From Candidatus Zixiibacteriota bacterium (GTDB lineage Bacteria > Electryoneota > B3-LCP): 41,059 bases of DNA. The number at the start of each line of letters is the position of its first letter. Position 1 is the first letter of the stretch. Location of the stretch: positions 1 through 41,059 of the forward strand of contig QZKQ01000107.1 in NCBI GenBank assembly GCA_003599535.1, in the 5' to 3' direction. The notes under the pieces are model-generated. The model had not been told where the DNA came from. It saw nothing but the letters and a program-made list of their open reading frames with translations, and did no database searches. Positions 32,793-40,624 of the stretch are shown here, one piece after another. A program made the translations under genes and the position numbers.

Positions 32793-35700
32793 GTGAAAAA
32801 TCATTGTACCTACCACGGGCACAGGCCGCTGATGAGCCTTTTGAGGCGCGGCGTCGGCATGCCGGCCTGGGGATGCGCGGTGCTGCTGTTGCTGAGCCTG
32901 GCGCTGACGGCCCAGGGCCGCCCCCGGGAAGCGCTCCCCGCCGACCTGCTCGAACAGTGGCATCAACTGAAGGCCCAGGGCTCCGACCAGGGCCGGACCG
33001 CCGAGCTGCTGGCCGAAGGCGAGCGCATCATCCTGCGCCTGGAGGAACTGGACGATCTGCGCCGCGACCCCAAGAACGCCTCCAGCAGCCTGGATCAGCG
33101 CGTTCTGCAACTGCAGGATCGCTTCCGCGACCTCCTGCGCCGCCTGGAAATGACCCGGGTGTCGCAGCTCTCCCGCGGCGAACTCCAGGCCATGCGCGAC
33201 CGCTACGACCGGGAACGCGCCCAACTGGAGCTCGAAACCCGCGCCCTGGAAGACTCCATCATCGCCCGCGGCGAATATTTCCTGGCCACCTACAAGCAGA
33301 ACATCAACTACAGCCATTACCTGTCCAAGCAGGAAATGATCGTGGATTTCCTGTACCGCCTGGCGGAAATCTATTACCGCCGCGGGGAAGAAACCTTCTA
33401 CACCACCAACGATATCGCCGCCTTCAAACCGGCCTTGGAAAAATACCAGCGCATCATTGACGAATTCCCTGCTTCCGAATACGTGGACGACGCGCTCTAC
33501 AACATCGCCTACGTGAAGAATACTTCCCGCCTTCCCGACGACCAGCAGGAAGCCATCAAGCTGTACCGGACCCTGATCGAAAAGTATTCCAGTTCGGGGT
33601 TCGTGCCGGAAGCCTACTGGCGGGTGGCGGAATACTACTTCTACCAGGAACCGCCGCAGATCGTCGCGGCCATTGACCACTATTCCGCTCTGCTGAACTA
33701 CCCCGACACTCACTGGTACGCCCGGGGGCTGTACAAGATCGGCTGGTGCCACTTCCGCCAGGCGGATTACCCCCAGGCCATAAACTTCTTCACGCAGACG
33801 GTGGAGGCCAGCCTGGACAGCGCCACCGCCGCTCAGGACGTGCTCTTCAGCAGCATGCTGGACGAAGCCCTGGAATACGTCAGCGTCTGCTACGCCCAGG
33901 ACGAGGCGGAATGGGACGGCGCCGGGGTGGATGAGTGCGTCACCTTCGTGCAGTCCGATTCTCTGCGCCGCCGCACCTACGGCCGCCGTCTCCTGGAATA
34001 CCTGGGCGACATCTACCGCGCTCAGGTGGGCAAGTACGACCGGGCGGTGGACGCCTACACCGCCTGCCTGGACCTCTACCCGCTGGCCCCGGAAGCCCCC
34101 TGGGTGCGGGAAAAGGTGATCACCACCTGCGCCGTCAGCCTGCGCGACTTCGCCCGGGCCTACGATGAAAAGAACCGCCTGTTCGACCTGTACCGCGCCG
34201 GCACGGACTGGTCCCAGGCCAACCCCGATTCCGCTCTGCGGGCCCGCGCCGACGAAATCGTGGAACGCTACTACGTGCAGAACATCGGCGAAACCATCGG
34301 CCGGGCGCTGCAGGATAACGACCCCGACCGGCTCGACCTGGCCGTGCAGATGTCCCGCAGCTACCTGGAGGTCTTCCCCCAGGGTCCCAACGCCTACACC
34401 GTCAACTTCAACCTGGCCGTGCTCCTGGAACAACACCTCAAGAATCCCGAAGCCGCCTACGCCGAATACCTGAAAGTCTCCCGCGACTACCCCGACCTGA
34501 GCCACCAAAAAGAATCCGCCGTCAACGCCGTCATCATCGCTCAGCGCCTGGTCAACGCCGAAGGCCGCCCCGCCGATTCCCTCCTGGGCCGGCCCATCAG
34601 CGACGCCGAAGTCAAGTTCGTGGACGCCGCCGAAAACTACCTGGCTCTCTTCCCCCAGGGCGAAGAGGCCGAGGTTTTCCTCCTGAACACCGGCTCCATC
34701 TACTATAACCACGGCCAGTACCCCGAGTCCCGCCGTTACTATGAAACCCTGCTGACCGAATTCCCCCAGGGCAACCGCCGCGGCGACGCCTACCGCTATA
34801 TCATGAACGGCTACTTCGCCGAACAAAATTACGCCGAAGCCGAACGCGTCTCCAAGGAAATCCAGGCCGCCGGATTTGACCCCGACCTGGTCGCCGCCGC
34901 CAAGACCCGCCAGGCCGAATCCGCCTTCCTCACGGCCGAAGGGCTGAAAGCCGCCACCCACTTTCTGGAAGCCGCCACCGAATTCAAGCGCACCGCCCTG
35001 GAATCGCCCGATTACCCCCAGGCCGACAAAGCCCTGTTCGAATCCGGCCTGGCCTACCAGCAGGGCCAAGCCTGGCCCGAGGCCAACGAAGTCTACCTCC
35101 TGCTGGTCGAGCGCTACCCCCAGTCTCCTCAGGCCGACAAGGCCCTCTACAACGTCGCCTACAACAGCCAGGCGGAAATGGGCGAAAAGGCCACTGCCGC
35201 CGCCACCTTCGAACGCCTGGCCCGCGAATATCCCCAGTCCCCCCTGGCCCAGGACGCCCTGCGCAACGCCAGCATCAACTACGGCGAAGCCCAGGATTGG
35301 GCCGGAGCCATCCGGGTCAACACCCTTTACACCCAGATGTTCCCCCAGGCCGGGGACGCCAACGTCTACCTGTTTGAGAACGCCGGTCTCTACCTGAAGT
35401 TGGGCGACGAAGCCGCCGCCGAGCAGATCTACGCCGACTACGCCCGCCGTTACCCCGACGACCCCCGCACCGTGCGGGCCCACTGGGAACGGGGCAACTT
35501 CCTGAAGGATAAGGGGCGCGCCACGGAGGCCTACGGCGAATTTGCCGCCGGCATCGCCGCCCACCGCCGCCTGACCGGCATGGGCCAGCCCGGCGAAGAG
35601 ACCTACGCCTCCCGCTGTCTCCTGGAAGTGGTGCGCGGCGACTTCGCCTCCTACGAGGCGGTGCAGTTCGCCCCGGCCAACGCCGTGGCCGCCAACAAGC

Positions 35701-37667
35701 AGACCAAGCTGGCCCGCCGTGACGCCCTCCTGGCCCAGTTGGAAGAGCTGAACCGCATGGGTAAGGACGAGATGCTGGAAGGGCTCTACCTGGTGGGCAA
35801 GGTGGAAGAGGAGCTGTCCCGGGCTTTCCAGAACCAGGAACTGCCCGCCAAGGCCGGCGCCGATGAAAAGATCCTGGACCGCGAGACGGCCAACCAGGAC
35901 GCCATCGAAATCGGCGTCAAGGCCATGGCTGCCTACCGCAAAGCGAGCGAGGACATGGCCGCCGCGGCCGCCGTCCTGAGGGCCAAGGAAGGCGAACTGG
36001 CCGCCCGCCGCGAACAGTTGTCCGCCTGGGTCATCGAAGCCCAGAAGAGCGACCCGCAGCCGCAGGACCTGCCCGATTCCACCGCTGCCCTGGCGGACGT
36101 GGACCGCGGCCTGCAGGAAGTGCGGTCGGCCCTGGCCAAATCCGGCACCTGGGCCCAATCCGCCCGGGAGAAGATCCCCGAACTGGCCCTGCGCAACGCG
36201 GAAATCAAGCTGGCCACGGTCAAGGCCTTCCTGGCCCTGCCCGACGCCGGCAAGACCGAAGACCTGAAGATGGCCTACCGCGCCGGAGTCCTGACCGAAT
36301 TCGCCGCCCCGCGCGGCGCCGAGGTGGTGCGCCTGTACCGCGCCGCCATCGGCGAAGCCGGCGGGAGGGGTCAGACACTCCCCTCGCAAGAGGCAGGTCA
36401 GACATTTCTGTCTGACAGTGGTGGCTCTGAGGTGACAGACAGGAATGTCTATCCCACCAATTCATGGGTGGCGCGATCCCTGGAGGGCACGGCCGAGCTG
36501 TTCAAGTCGCTGGAAGTGGAATTCCGCGCCTTGAACGAGCGGATCCTGGGGGTCTACGGCCAGTACTACGCCGACTACCAGGGGCTGCTGGCCCAGGGCG
36601 AAGGGGCCGTCACCTCGCGGGGGCTGGAAGCTGCCGACGTGGCCGAAAAGCTGGTCATCTATTCGGGCCAGTCGGCCGAGTGCGCCAAGGGCGCCCTGCA
36701 GGCCCAGGCCGCCCTGCTGGCCGCCGCGGAGGAGGGGGAGGAGATCCCCGCCGAGTTGCGCAGCCGTCTCCTGGCCGCAGCCCTGGAAGAAATTTTCCGC
36801 CTGAATGAGCGCTACGCCGCCCTGGCCGCCGAAGCCGGCGCCGCCAAGGCGCAAGCCCAGGCCCGTGGGAGCGAATCGGTGGTCTGGGAAGACGCAGTCA
36901 TGACCTACGAAGACTGCGCCTACAACTTCGCCGGGCGCCAGGAAGAGCTGCTGGCGGCCGGGTACGACTTCAACCGGGCTCATGGCAACGATCAGCCCCT
37001 GGCCCTGCGCCTGGCCTGGGCGCTGGCCGGCCTGGACCGCGAAACCTACCTCCCGCTGCTGGCCGAGCATGGGCAGGAAGCCTGGATCCGGTCCGACCAG
37101 GCCTTCCGCGTCAGCCCCGCCTGGACCGAGGGGTGGGAGAGTCTGGATGGGTCCGAGGAGGGCTGGACGGCCCCGGCCGAGGTGATCCACTTCGGGCACG
37201 AAGCCGACGAGCTGGCCGGCAGCCTGGCGCTGTGGCTGGAGGTGACCGACCGGAATGTCCTCCCGGCAGACAGGAATGTCTACCCTACCGACTCCTCCGA
37301 GGTGGGTCAGGCACTCTTGTCGGACAGAGACAGCACCAACCTGACGGATATCAATGTCTCTCCCACCGTTGACAGCCTCTACCTGCGCCGGGTCTTCGAC
37401 CTCGGGGATGAGCCGGTGGCCGGGGATCTCTGGATCAGCGCCGAGGGAGGCTTCTCCCTGCTGCTGAACGGGGAATTCGTGGGCGCGGTGGAACCGGGCG
37501 CGGACAGCCCCGACCCGGTGCACTACGACGTGGCGCCCCTTCTGAAGCGCGGCCGCAACCTGGTGGCCATCCTGGCGCTGGAGGCCGGCCTGCGCAATCC
37601 CGGGGTGCGCCTGGCGCTGCGCTACAAGACCTTGCCTTCACCTTCGCATGGGGGGCCCAATCCATGA
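32793..37667 (+). CDS. Very large exported TPR/coiled-coil protein with repeat-derived inserts
   Basis: The protein has up to 1624 residues from GTG 32793; ATG 32832 is an alternative that puts the signal sequence (MSLLRRGVGMPAWGCAVLLL) at the very start. From about 180 to 930 it has many TPR-like repeats (YVDDALYNIAYVKNTSR, ALYNVAYNSQAEMGEKATAA, AEQIYADYARRYPDDPRTVR). Long helical segments follow to about 1450, and a beta-sandwich-like C-terminus (YLRRVFDLGDEP, LLLNGEFVGAVE). Two segments, about residues 1192-1222 and 1483-1526, are translations of the palindromic repeat (GQTFLSDSGGSEVTDRNVYP; VTDRNVLPADRNVYPTD). A long minus-strand ORF opposite is a GC-bias shadow. Its stop overlaps the next ATG (ATGA). 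It is probably a periplasmic scaffold of the Tol-like machine, similar in build to AglT/PglI-type TPR proteins. Confidence 0.8.
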   Translation: MKNHCTYHGHRPLMSLLRRGVGMPAWGCAVLLLLSLALTAQGRPREALPADLLEQWHQLKAQGSDQGRTAELLAEGERIILRLEELDDLRRDPKNASSSLDQRVLQLQDRFRDLLRRLEMTRVSQLSRGELQAMRDRYDRERAQLELETRALEDSIIARGEYFLATYKQNINYSHYLSKQEMIVDFLYRLAEIYYRRGEETFYTTNDIAAFKPALEKYQRIIDEFPASEYVDDALYNIAYVKNTSRLPDDQQEAIKLYRTLIEKYSSSGFVPEAYWRVAEYYFYQEPPQIVAAIDHYSALLNYPDTHWYARGLYKIGWCHFRQADYPQAINFFTQTVEASLDSATAAQDVLFSSMLDEALEYVSVCYAQDEAEWDGAGVDECVTFVQSDSLRRRTYGRRLLEYLGDIYRAQVGKYDRAVDAYTACLDLYPLAPEAPWVREKVITTCAVSLRDFARAYDEKNRLFDLYRAGTDWSQANPDSALRARADEIVERYYVQNIGETIGRALQDNDPDRLDLAVQMSRSYLEVFPQGPNAYTVNFNLAVLLEQHLKNPEAAYAEYLKVSRDYPDLSHQKESAVNAVIIAQRLVNAEGRPADSLLGRPISDAEVKFVDAAENYLALFPQGEEAEVFLLNTGSIYYNHGQYPESRRYYETLLTEFPQGNRRGDAYRYIMNGYFAEQNYAEAERVSKEIQAAGFDPDLVAAAKTRQAESAFLTAEGLKAATHFLEAATEFKRTALESPDYPQADKALFESGLAYQQGQAWPEANEVYLLLVERYPQSPQADKALYNVAYNSQAEMGEKATAAATFERLAREYPQSPLAQDALRNASINYGEAQDWAGAIRVNTLYTQMFPQAGDANVYLFENAGLYLKLGDEAAAEQIYADYARRYPDDPRTVRAHWERGNFLKDKGRATEAYGEFAAGIAAHRRLTGMGQPGEETYASRCLLEVVRGDFASYEAVQFAPANAVAANKQTKLARRDALLAQLEELNRMGKDEMLEGLYLVGKVEEELSRAFQNQELPAKAGADEKILDRETANQDAIEIGVKAMAAYRKASEDMAAAAAVLRAKEGELAARREQLSAWVIEAQKSDPQPQDLPDSTAALADVDRGLQEVRSALAKSGTWAQSAREKIPELALRNAEIKLATVKAFLALPDAGKTEDLKMAYRAGVLTEFAAPRGAEVVRLYRAAIGEAGGRGQTLPSQEAGQTFLSDSGGSEVTDRNVYPTNSWVARSLEGTAELFKSLEVEFRALNERILGVYGQYYADYQGLLAQGEGAVTSRGLEAADVAEKLVIYSGQSAECAKGALQAQAALLAAAEEGEEIPAELRSRLLAAALEEIFRLNERYAALAAEAGAAKAQAQARGSESVVWEDAVMTYEDCAYNFAGRQEELLAAGYDFNRAHGNDQPLALRLAWALAGLDRETYLPLLAEHGQEAWIRSDQAFRVSPAWTEGWESLDGSEEGWTAPAEVIHFGHEADELAGSLALWLEVTDRNVLPADRNVYPTDSSEVGQALLSDRDSTNLTDINVSPTVDSLYLRRVFDLGDEPVAGDLWISAEGGFSLLLNGEFVGAVEPGADSPDPVHYDVAPLLKRGRNLVAILALEAGLRNPGVRLALRYKTLPSPSHGGPNP
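36368..36458. repeat. Palindromic repeat inside the TPR gene, insertion 1
   Basis: It contains GGTCAGACACTCCCC, AGGTCAGACATTTCTGTCTG and the inverted GTGACAGACAGGAATGTCTA, ending in TCCCACC. It is the same dispersed family as 32655-32750. The TPR frame stays open through it. Confidence 0.85.
37240..37368. repeat. Palindromic repeat inside the TPR gene, insertion 2
   Basis: At least four diverged copies: GTGACCGACCGGAATGTCCT, GGCAGACAGGAATGTCTACC, GGGTCAGGCACTCTTGTCGG and GACGGATATCAATGTCTCTC, ending in CCCACC. They are more decayed than insertion 1. The frame stays open. Confidence 0.8.
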
Positions 37668-38050
37668 TCGGCATCAGCCTTCGAATGTGGGCCTGGGGCG
37701 TGGGTCTGATCCTGCTCCTGGCCCAGGTGGTTCCGGCGCAGACTCCCTCGCCGGCGGTCAGTGCGGCGGCCGAAGAAGTCACGTCTCCCGCGGCGGCCCG
37801 GGCGGTTCCTTCCGCCGGGGGCGAGGGGGAGCTGATCGAGCTGGAGGCCGTGGAGATTCACGGCGAGATCGCCCAGCCCAACGTGGCCATCACGGTATCG
37901 CGGGCGGAGCCGCAGTTCCGGGAGATTGACCTGGAGCGGACTCCGGCGGAGACCATGACCGACCTGGACCTGACCGCCCCGGCGGACGGGGCTACGCCGG
38001 TGGCCCGGATCCGCGAGTGGGAGGAGATGTTGAAGAAGCCCAGGCAATAG
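37664..38050 (+). CDS. Small exported protein of unknown function
   Basis: The protein has 128 residues. ATG 37664 overlaps the stop of the large TPR gene (ATGA), so translation is coupled. A signal peptide (MWAWGVGLILLLAQVVPAQT) is followed by an Ala/Pro-rich stretch and then LIELEAVEIHGEIAQPNVAI, then TVSRAEPQFREIDLER and a short helix. The IELEAVEIHGEIAQPNVAI segment looks like a conserved strand pair; I do not recognise a family. Position suggests a periplasmic or lipoprotein-like partner of the TPR and ExbB/ExbD proteins, although no lipobox Cys is present. Confidence 0.7.
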   Translation: MIGISLRMWAWGVGLILLLAQVVPAQTPSPAVSAAAEEVTSPAAARAVPSAGGEGELIELEAVEIHGEIAQPNVAITVSRAEPQFREIDLERTPAETMTDLDLTAPADGATPVARIREWEEMLKKPRQ

Positions 38051-38144
38051 CAGGCAGGCAGGGACGCTTGCCACATCCAAACGGCAAGACCGGCGTCCCC
38101 GCCGGTCGGGTTAACTACCGCTGATTTCAGCCCCCCGAGGGGCT
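38048..38144. repeat. Gap with two small perfect hairpins and CAGGCAGG repeats
   Basis: After the stop come GCAGGCAGGCAGGGACGC, then GACCGGCG-TCCC-CGCCGGTC (38088-38107, 8 bp) and AGCCCC-CCGA-GGGGCT (38129-38144, 6 bp). These are small palindromes of the REP type. No T-tract is seen. Confidence 0.5.
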
Positions 38145-38172
38145 CTACCCTCCCTTGCGTTGGAGGACACCC

Positions 38173-38544
38173 ATGCACAAGATGGCCCACTACGAAGTGG
38201 ACAGGCGAAAACAGATGCTGATAGATCGCCTCGGCGACGAAGAGCTCTTCTTCGGCACGCTGGACACATTCCGGCCGAGGGAGCTGGTGGAAGTGCAGGT
38301 GATCCTCTGGAATTACGTCATTGACTATTCCAGCTCGGTGGGCAAGAACTACAACCGGCGCAACCTGACTTCGCGGATGGAGCCGACGGCCAATTACCAG
38401 TATCGGGTGGGCTGCCACGAGCGGATTGATTACTGCCGGGGCAACATCTGTCTGAACACGCATCCCAACTGCGCGGGGAACAAGCTGAAGGGGCAGATTG
38501 CGGTGTTGCGGGAGATCCTGATGGAATTGAGGCAGCAGCAATAG
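38173..38544 (+). CDS. Conserved small protein with Cys motif, function unknown
   Basis: The protein has 123 residues. ATG 38173 has a perfect GGAGG (38162-38166) 6 bases upstream; the ORF open to 38155 is rejected. No signal peptide, so it is cytoplasmic. It is helical at both ends, and between them lies VGCHERIDYCRGNICLNTHP followed by NCAGNK, with four Cys (C-x7-C-x4-C-x6-C) and two His that could bind zinc or an Fe-S cluster. I do not recognise the family. It sits between the exported small protein and the ExbB-like channel, so it may be a cytoplasmic regulator or partner of this machine, but it could equally be a bystander. Confidence 0.75.
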   Translation: MHKMAHYEVDRRKQMLIDRLGDEELFFGTLDTFRPRELVEVQVILWNYVIDYSSSVGKNYNRRNLTSRMEPTANYQYRVGCHERIDYCRGNICLNTHPNCAGNKLKGQIAVLREILMELRQQQ

Positions 38545-38620
38545 GGGGTATTCCGGCCCTGGCCAAGGCCCTTTCGGGGGGGCCACATAGCGGGCCGGCG
38601 GTCCGCCGCCCGAAACCAAG

Positions 38621-38665
38621 CAGCCAAACAGCCAAGCAGCCAACAGTCAAAAGCCAAATAGCAAA
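38621..38665. repeat. AAGCAGCCAAACAGCC short-period repeat in front of exbB
   Basis: The words AAGCAGCC, AAACAGCC, AAGCAGCC, AACAGTC, AAAAGCC and AAATAGC run in tandem with a 7-8 base period up to 12 bases before the ATG at 38678. It is the same class as the tracts at 4750 and 7681, with different words. Confidence 0.75.
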
Positions 38666-38677
38666 AAGGGTGGGACA

Positions 38678-39328
38678 ATGGAATCCTTTCAGGCATTCGT
38701 GAAGGCGTTCAGCCCGGGGGTGGGTGGTTACCTGTTCATGTGGGCGATCCTCTTCTTCTTCGTGTTGATGGTCGCCATCGCGGCTGAGCGGATGTACTAC
38801 ATCCTGGTACGGTCGAACATCAATGCATCGCGGTTCATGGCCGAGATCCGCAAGCTGGTGATCAACGGGGACATCAAGAAGGCGATGAACCTGTGCAAGG
38901 CGGCCGGTCCCAAGGCGTTGCCGGAGGTGACTTTGGCGGCGCTGGCGGAAGCGGACAAGAAGGAGTTTGTGGACTACCGGGCGATTCAGAACGCGGTGGA
39001 CGAGGCCACGCTGGAGATCATTCCCCGGCTGACCAAGCGGACTCACTACCTGGCCATGATCGCCAACGTGGCGACGCTGATGGGGTTGCTGGGGACGATT
39101 TTCGGTCTGATTCAGGCCTTCACCGCGGTGTCGGTGTCGGGGGCGGAGGCGTCGTCGAACCTGGCGGCGGGCATTTCCATCGCCATGATCACGACCTACT
39201 GGGGCCTGGTGACGGCCATCCCCTCCATCATCCTGTACACGGTGATCAACACCAAGACCAACAGCATCGTGGATGACATTGACGAGCACTCGGTGAAGCT
39301 GATTCACCTCCTGACCGGGAGCAAGTAA
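38678..39328 (+). CDS. MotA/TolQ/ExbB proton channel family protein
   Basis: The protein has 216 residues, the usual size. Helix 1 lies at about 15-36 (GGYLFMWAILFFFVLMVAIA), then a cytoplasmic loop (EIRKLVINGDIKKAMNLCKA). The helix 2/3 pair carries TolQ/ExbB signature sequences (LAMIANVATLMGLLGTIFGL, then SNLAAGISIAMITTYWGLVT and AIPSIILYTVINTK). It forms an inner-membrane pentamer that uses the proton gradient with ExbD/TolR partners. Its TAA shares one base with the ATG of the first ExbD-like gene (TAATG). AAGGGTGGG precedes the ATG. Confidence 0.92.
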   Translation: MESFQAFVKAFSPGVGGYLFMWAILFFFVLMVAIAAERMYYILVRSNINASRFMAEIRKLVINGDIKKAMNLCKAAGPKALPEVTLAALAEADKKEFVDYRAIQNAVDEATLEIIPRLTKRTHYLAMIANVATLMGLLGTIFGLIQAFTAVSVSGAEASSNLAAGISIAMITTYWGLVTAIPSIILYTVINTKTNSIVDDIDEHSVKLIHLLTGSK

Positions 39329-39930
39329 TGGCTTTCAGACCGTCGTACAAGAAGAAGCGCCAGAACCTGGAGGCGGAAGCCAACCTGACGCCGGTCATGA
39401 ACCTGATCTGCGTGCTGATCCCGCTGCTGCTGGGGTCAGCCAAGTTCGTGGATCTGGCGCTGCTGGAATATTCCCCGCCCATCATCCAGGAAACGGGGGC
39501 TCCAGGGGGAAGCGCCGGCGACAACGGCGGCCAGACCGGAGGTCTGCTGGAACTGCGAGTCAACGTCACCTACAGCGCCCTGGAGGTGTCCATCTTCAAC
39601 GCCACCGAAGGGGAAAACTACGCCGCCATCACGAAACGCGCCGACGGCGAGTACGACTACGACGCCCTGCGCCGCAAACTGGTGGACGTCAAGACCCGCA
39701 TCGTGGGGCAGCCGGTAGCCCGCAACCAGCAGTTGGACCCGCAAACCGGCCGCCTGGAAATCGCCGAACAGTACCGCTTCAGCGACGCCGACCAGGTGCG
39801 CCTCTCGGCCGAAGGAGACATCCCCCTGCAGACCCTGATCCGGGTTCTGGACGCCTGCCGGGAATATCGCACCGACCAGGGGATCTACAAGCCGCTGTTC
39901 CCCTCCCCGGCCCTGGGGCAGATCCAGTAG
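39328..39930 (+). CDS. ExbD/TolR-like protein with Asn in place of the channel Asp
   Basis: The protein has 200 residues. After a basic N-terminus (MAFRPSYKKKRQN) comes LTPVMNLICVLIPLLLG, which aligns with the TolR/ExbD helix (VPLLDVLLVLLLIF). The proton-carrying Asp (D23 of TolR, D25 of ExbD) is replaced by Asn25. A periplasmic domain follows (LELRVNVTYSALEVSIFNAT, RADGEYDYDALRRKLVDVKT) and ends QIRLSAEGD-like and TLIRVLDACREYR strands (VRLSAEGDIPLQTLIRVLDA). It is probably a structural or regulatory partner of the second ExbD copy, which keeps the Asp. It starts at the exbB stop. The TAG stop is part of the repeat that follows (TAGGTCAGAC). Confidence 0.85.
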   Translation: MAFRPSYKKKRQNLEAEANLTPVMNLICVLIPLLLGSAKFVDLALLEYSPPIIQETGAPGGSAGDNGGQTGGLLELRVNVTYSALEVSIFNATEGENYAAITKRADGEYDYDALRRKLVDVKTRIVGQPVARNQQLDPQTGRLEIAEQYRFSDADQVRLSAEGDIPLQTLIRVLDACREYRTDQGIYKPLFPSPALGQIQ

Positions 39931-40013
39931 GTCAGACACAGGTCCGTCTCAGGATGGATTCTTGTCGGACCGGAAAGGGAATTCCTGTCAGATACGAATG
40001 TCTGACCCACCCT
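39931..40013. repeat. Diverged GTCAGAC palindromic repeats between the two exbD-like genes
   Basis: GGTCAGACACAGGTCCGTCT, GGATTCTTGTCGGACCG, GAATTCCTGTCAGA and ACGAATGTCTGACCCACC are copies of the same family as 32655-32750. The first unit (TAGGTCAGACA) supplies the stop codon of the upstream gene. Confidence 0.7.
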
Positions 40014-40020
40014 CGAGGGG

Positions 40021-40101
40021 CGGTAGGACAGGCAATCCGTCAGCCGATGGATGTCCCCCCGCCTGAAGCCGAGAGCCGACAGCCGATTACCGACCGCCTA
40101 A
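40021..40101. repeat. AGGACAGGCAATCCGTC palindrome and AAGCCGAGAGCCG short repeat
   Basis: GGACAGGCAATCCGTCAGCC followed by GATGGATGTCCCCC is a diverged relative of the phoH 3' palindrome (ATCCGTCAGCCGACGGAT). It is followed by GAAGCCGAGAGCCGACAGCC and GATTACCGACCGCC, an imperfect 8-base repeat that ends 18 bases before the next ATG. Confidence 0.55.
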
Positions 40102-40119
40102 CACGGTACAGAGGATACC

Positions 40120-40623
40120 ATGGCATTCGCACCGTCCAAGGGGAAAAAGCACCGCCGCCCGGCGGCCGCCATGCCCCAGTTGACCTCCATGATGGACATG
40201 ATGGTCATCATGCTCCTGTTCCTGCTGAAAGTCTACTCCACCTCCGGCGCCCTGATCAAGCCGGCCGACGGCGTGGACCTGCCCAGCTCCACGGTGGCCG
40301 CCGAACCGGTCAAGGTGCTCTCCCTGTTGGCCACCCGTAACGGACTCTACGAGGAGATCAACGCCCAGCAGCACCGGTTGATCGAGGACCTGGCCGCCCT
40401 GCAGGACGACAACCAGGTGGAACTGGGCAACCTGTCGTCCTTCCTGCACCAGGTGCAGGACCGCAACCGGCGGTTCGGCCGGGAAGAGACGCGCACCCTG
40501 ACCATCCAGGGGGACAAGACCATTCCCTACCGCTGGGTATTGAAGATTATCAATACCTGCTCTAATGCAGGCTTTGAGAAGATAGACTTCGTGGTCTTAA
40601 AAGAATCGAAGCATCGAGGCTGA
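40120..40623 (+). CDS. ExbD/TolR-like protein with conserved channel Asp
   Basis: The protein has 167 residues. The basic N-terminus (MAFAPSKGKKHRRP) and the helix LTSMMDMMVIMLLFLLKVYS carry Asp26 at the position of TolR D23. The periplasmic part (ARNGLYEEI-like VLSLLATRNGLYEEINAQQH, then RTLTIQGDKTIPYRWVLKII, FEKIDFVVLKES) is the usual ExbD fold. AGAGGA lies 5 bases before ATG 40120. It pairs with ExbB to couple proton flow to the periplasmic load. It is a diverged paralog of the gene at 39328; only the start MAF and the basic region are clearly alike. Confidence 0.9.
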   Translation: MAFAPSKGKKHRRPAAAMPQLTSMMDMMVIMLLFLLKVYSTSGALIKPADGVDLPSSTVAAEPVKVLSLLATRNGLYEEINAQQHRLIEDLAALQDDNQVELGNLSSFLHQVQDRNRRFGREETRTLTIQGDKTIPYRWVLKIINTCSNAGFEKIDFVVLKESKHRG

Positions 40624-40624
40624 C

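Noticed and set aside
32769..36389. 1206-codon ORF on the minus strand opposite the giant TPR gene
   Set aside because: It is the mirror of a strongly biased GC-rich gene; it has no signal, no domain and Gly/Val/Gln-rich low-complexity translation. The plus-strand gene has a signal sequence, TPR repeats and coupled neighbours.
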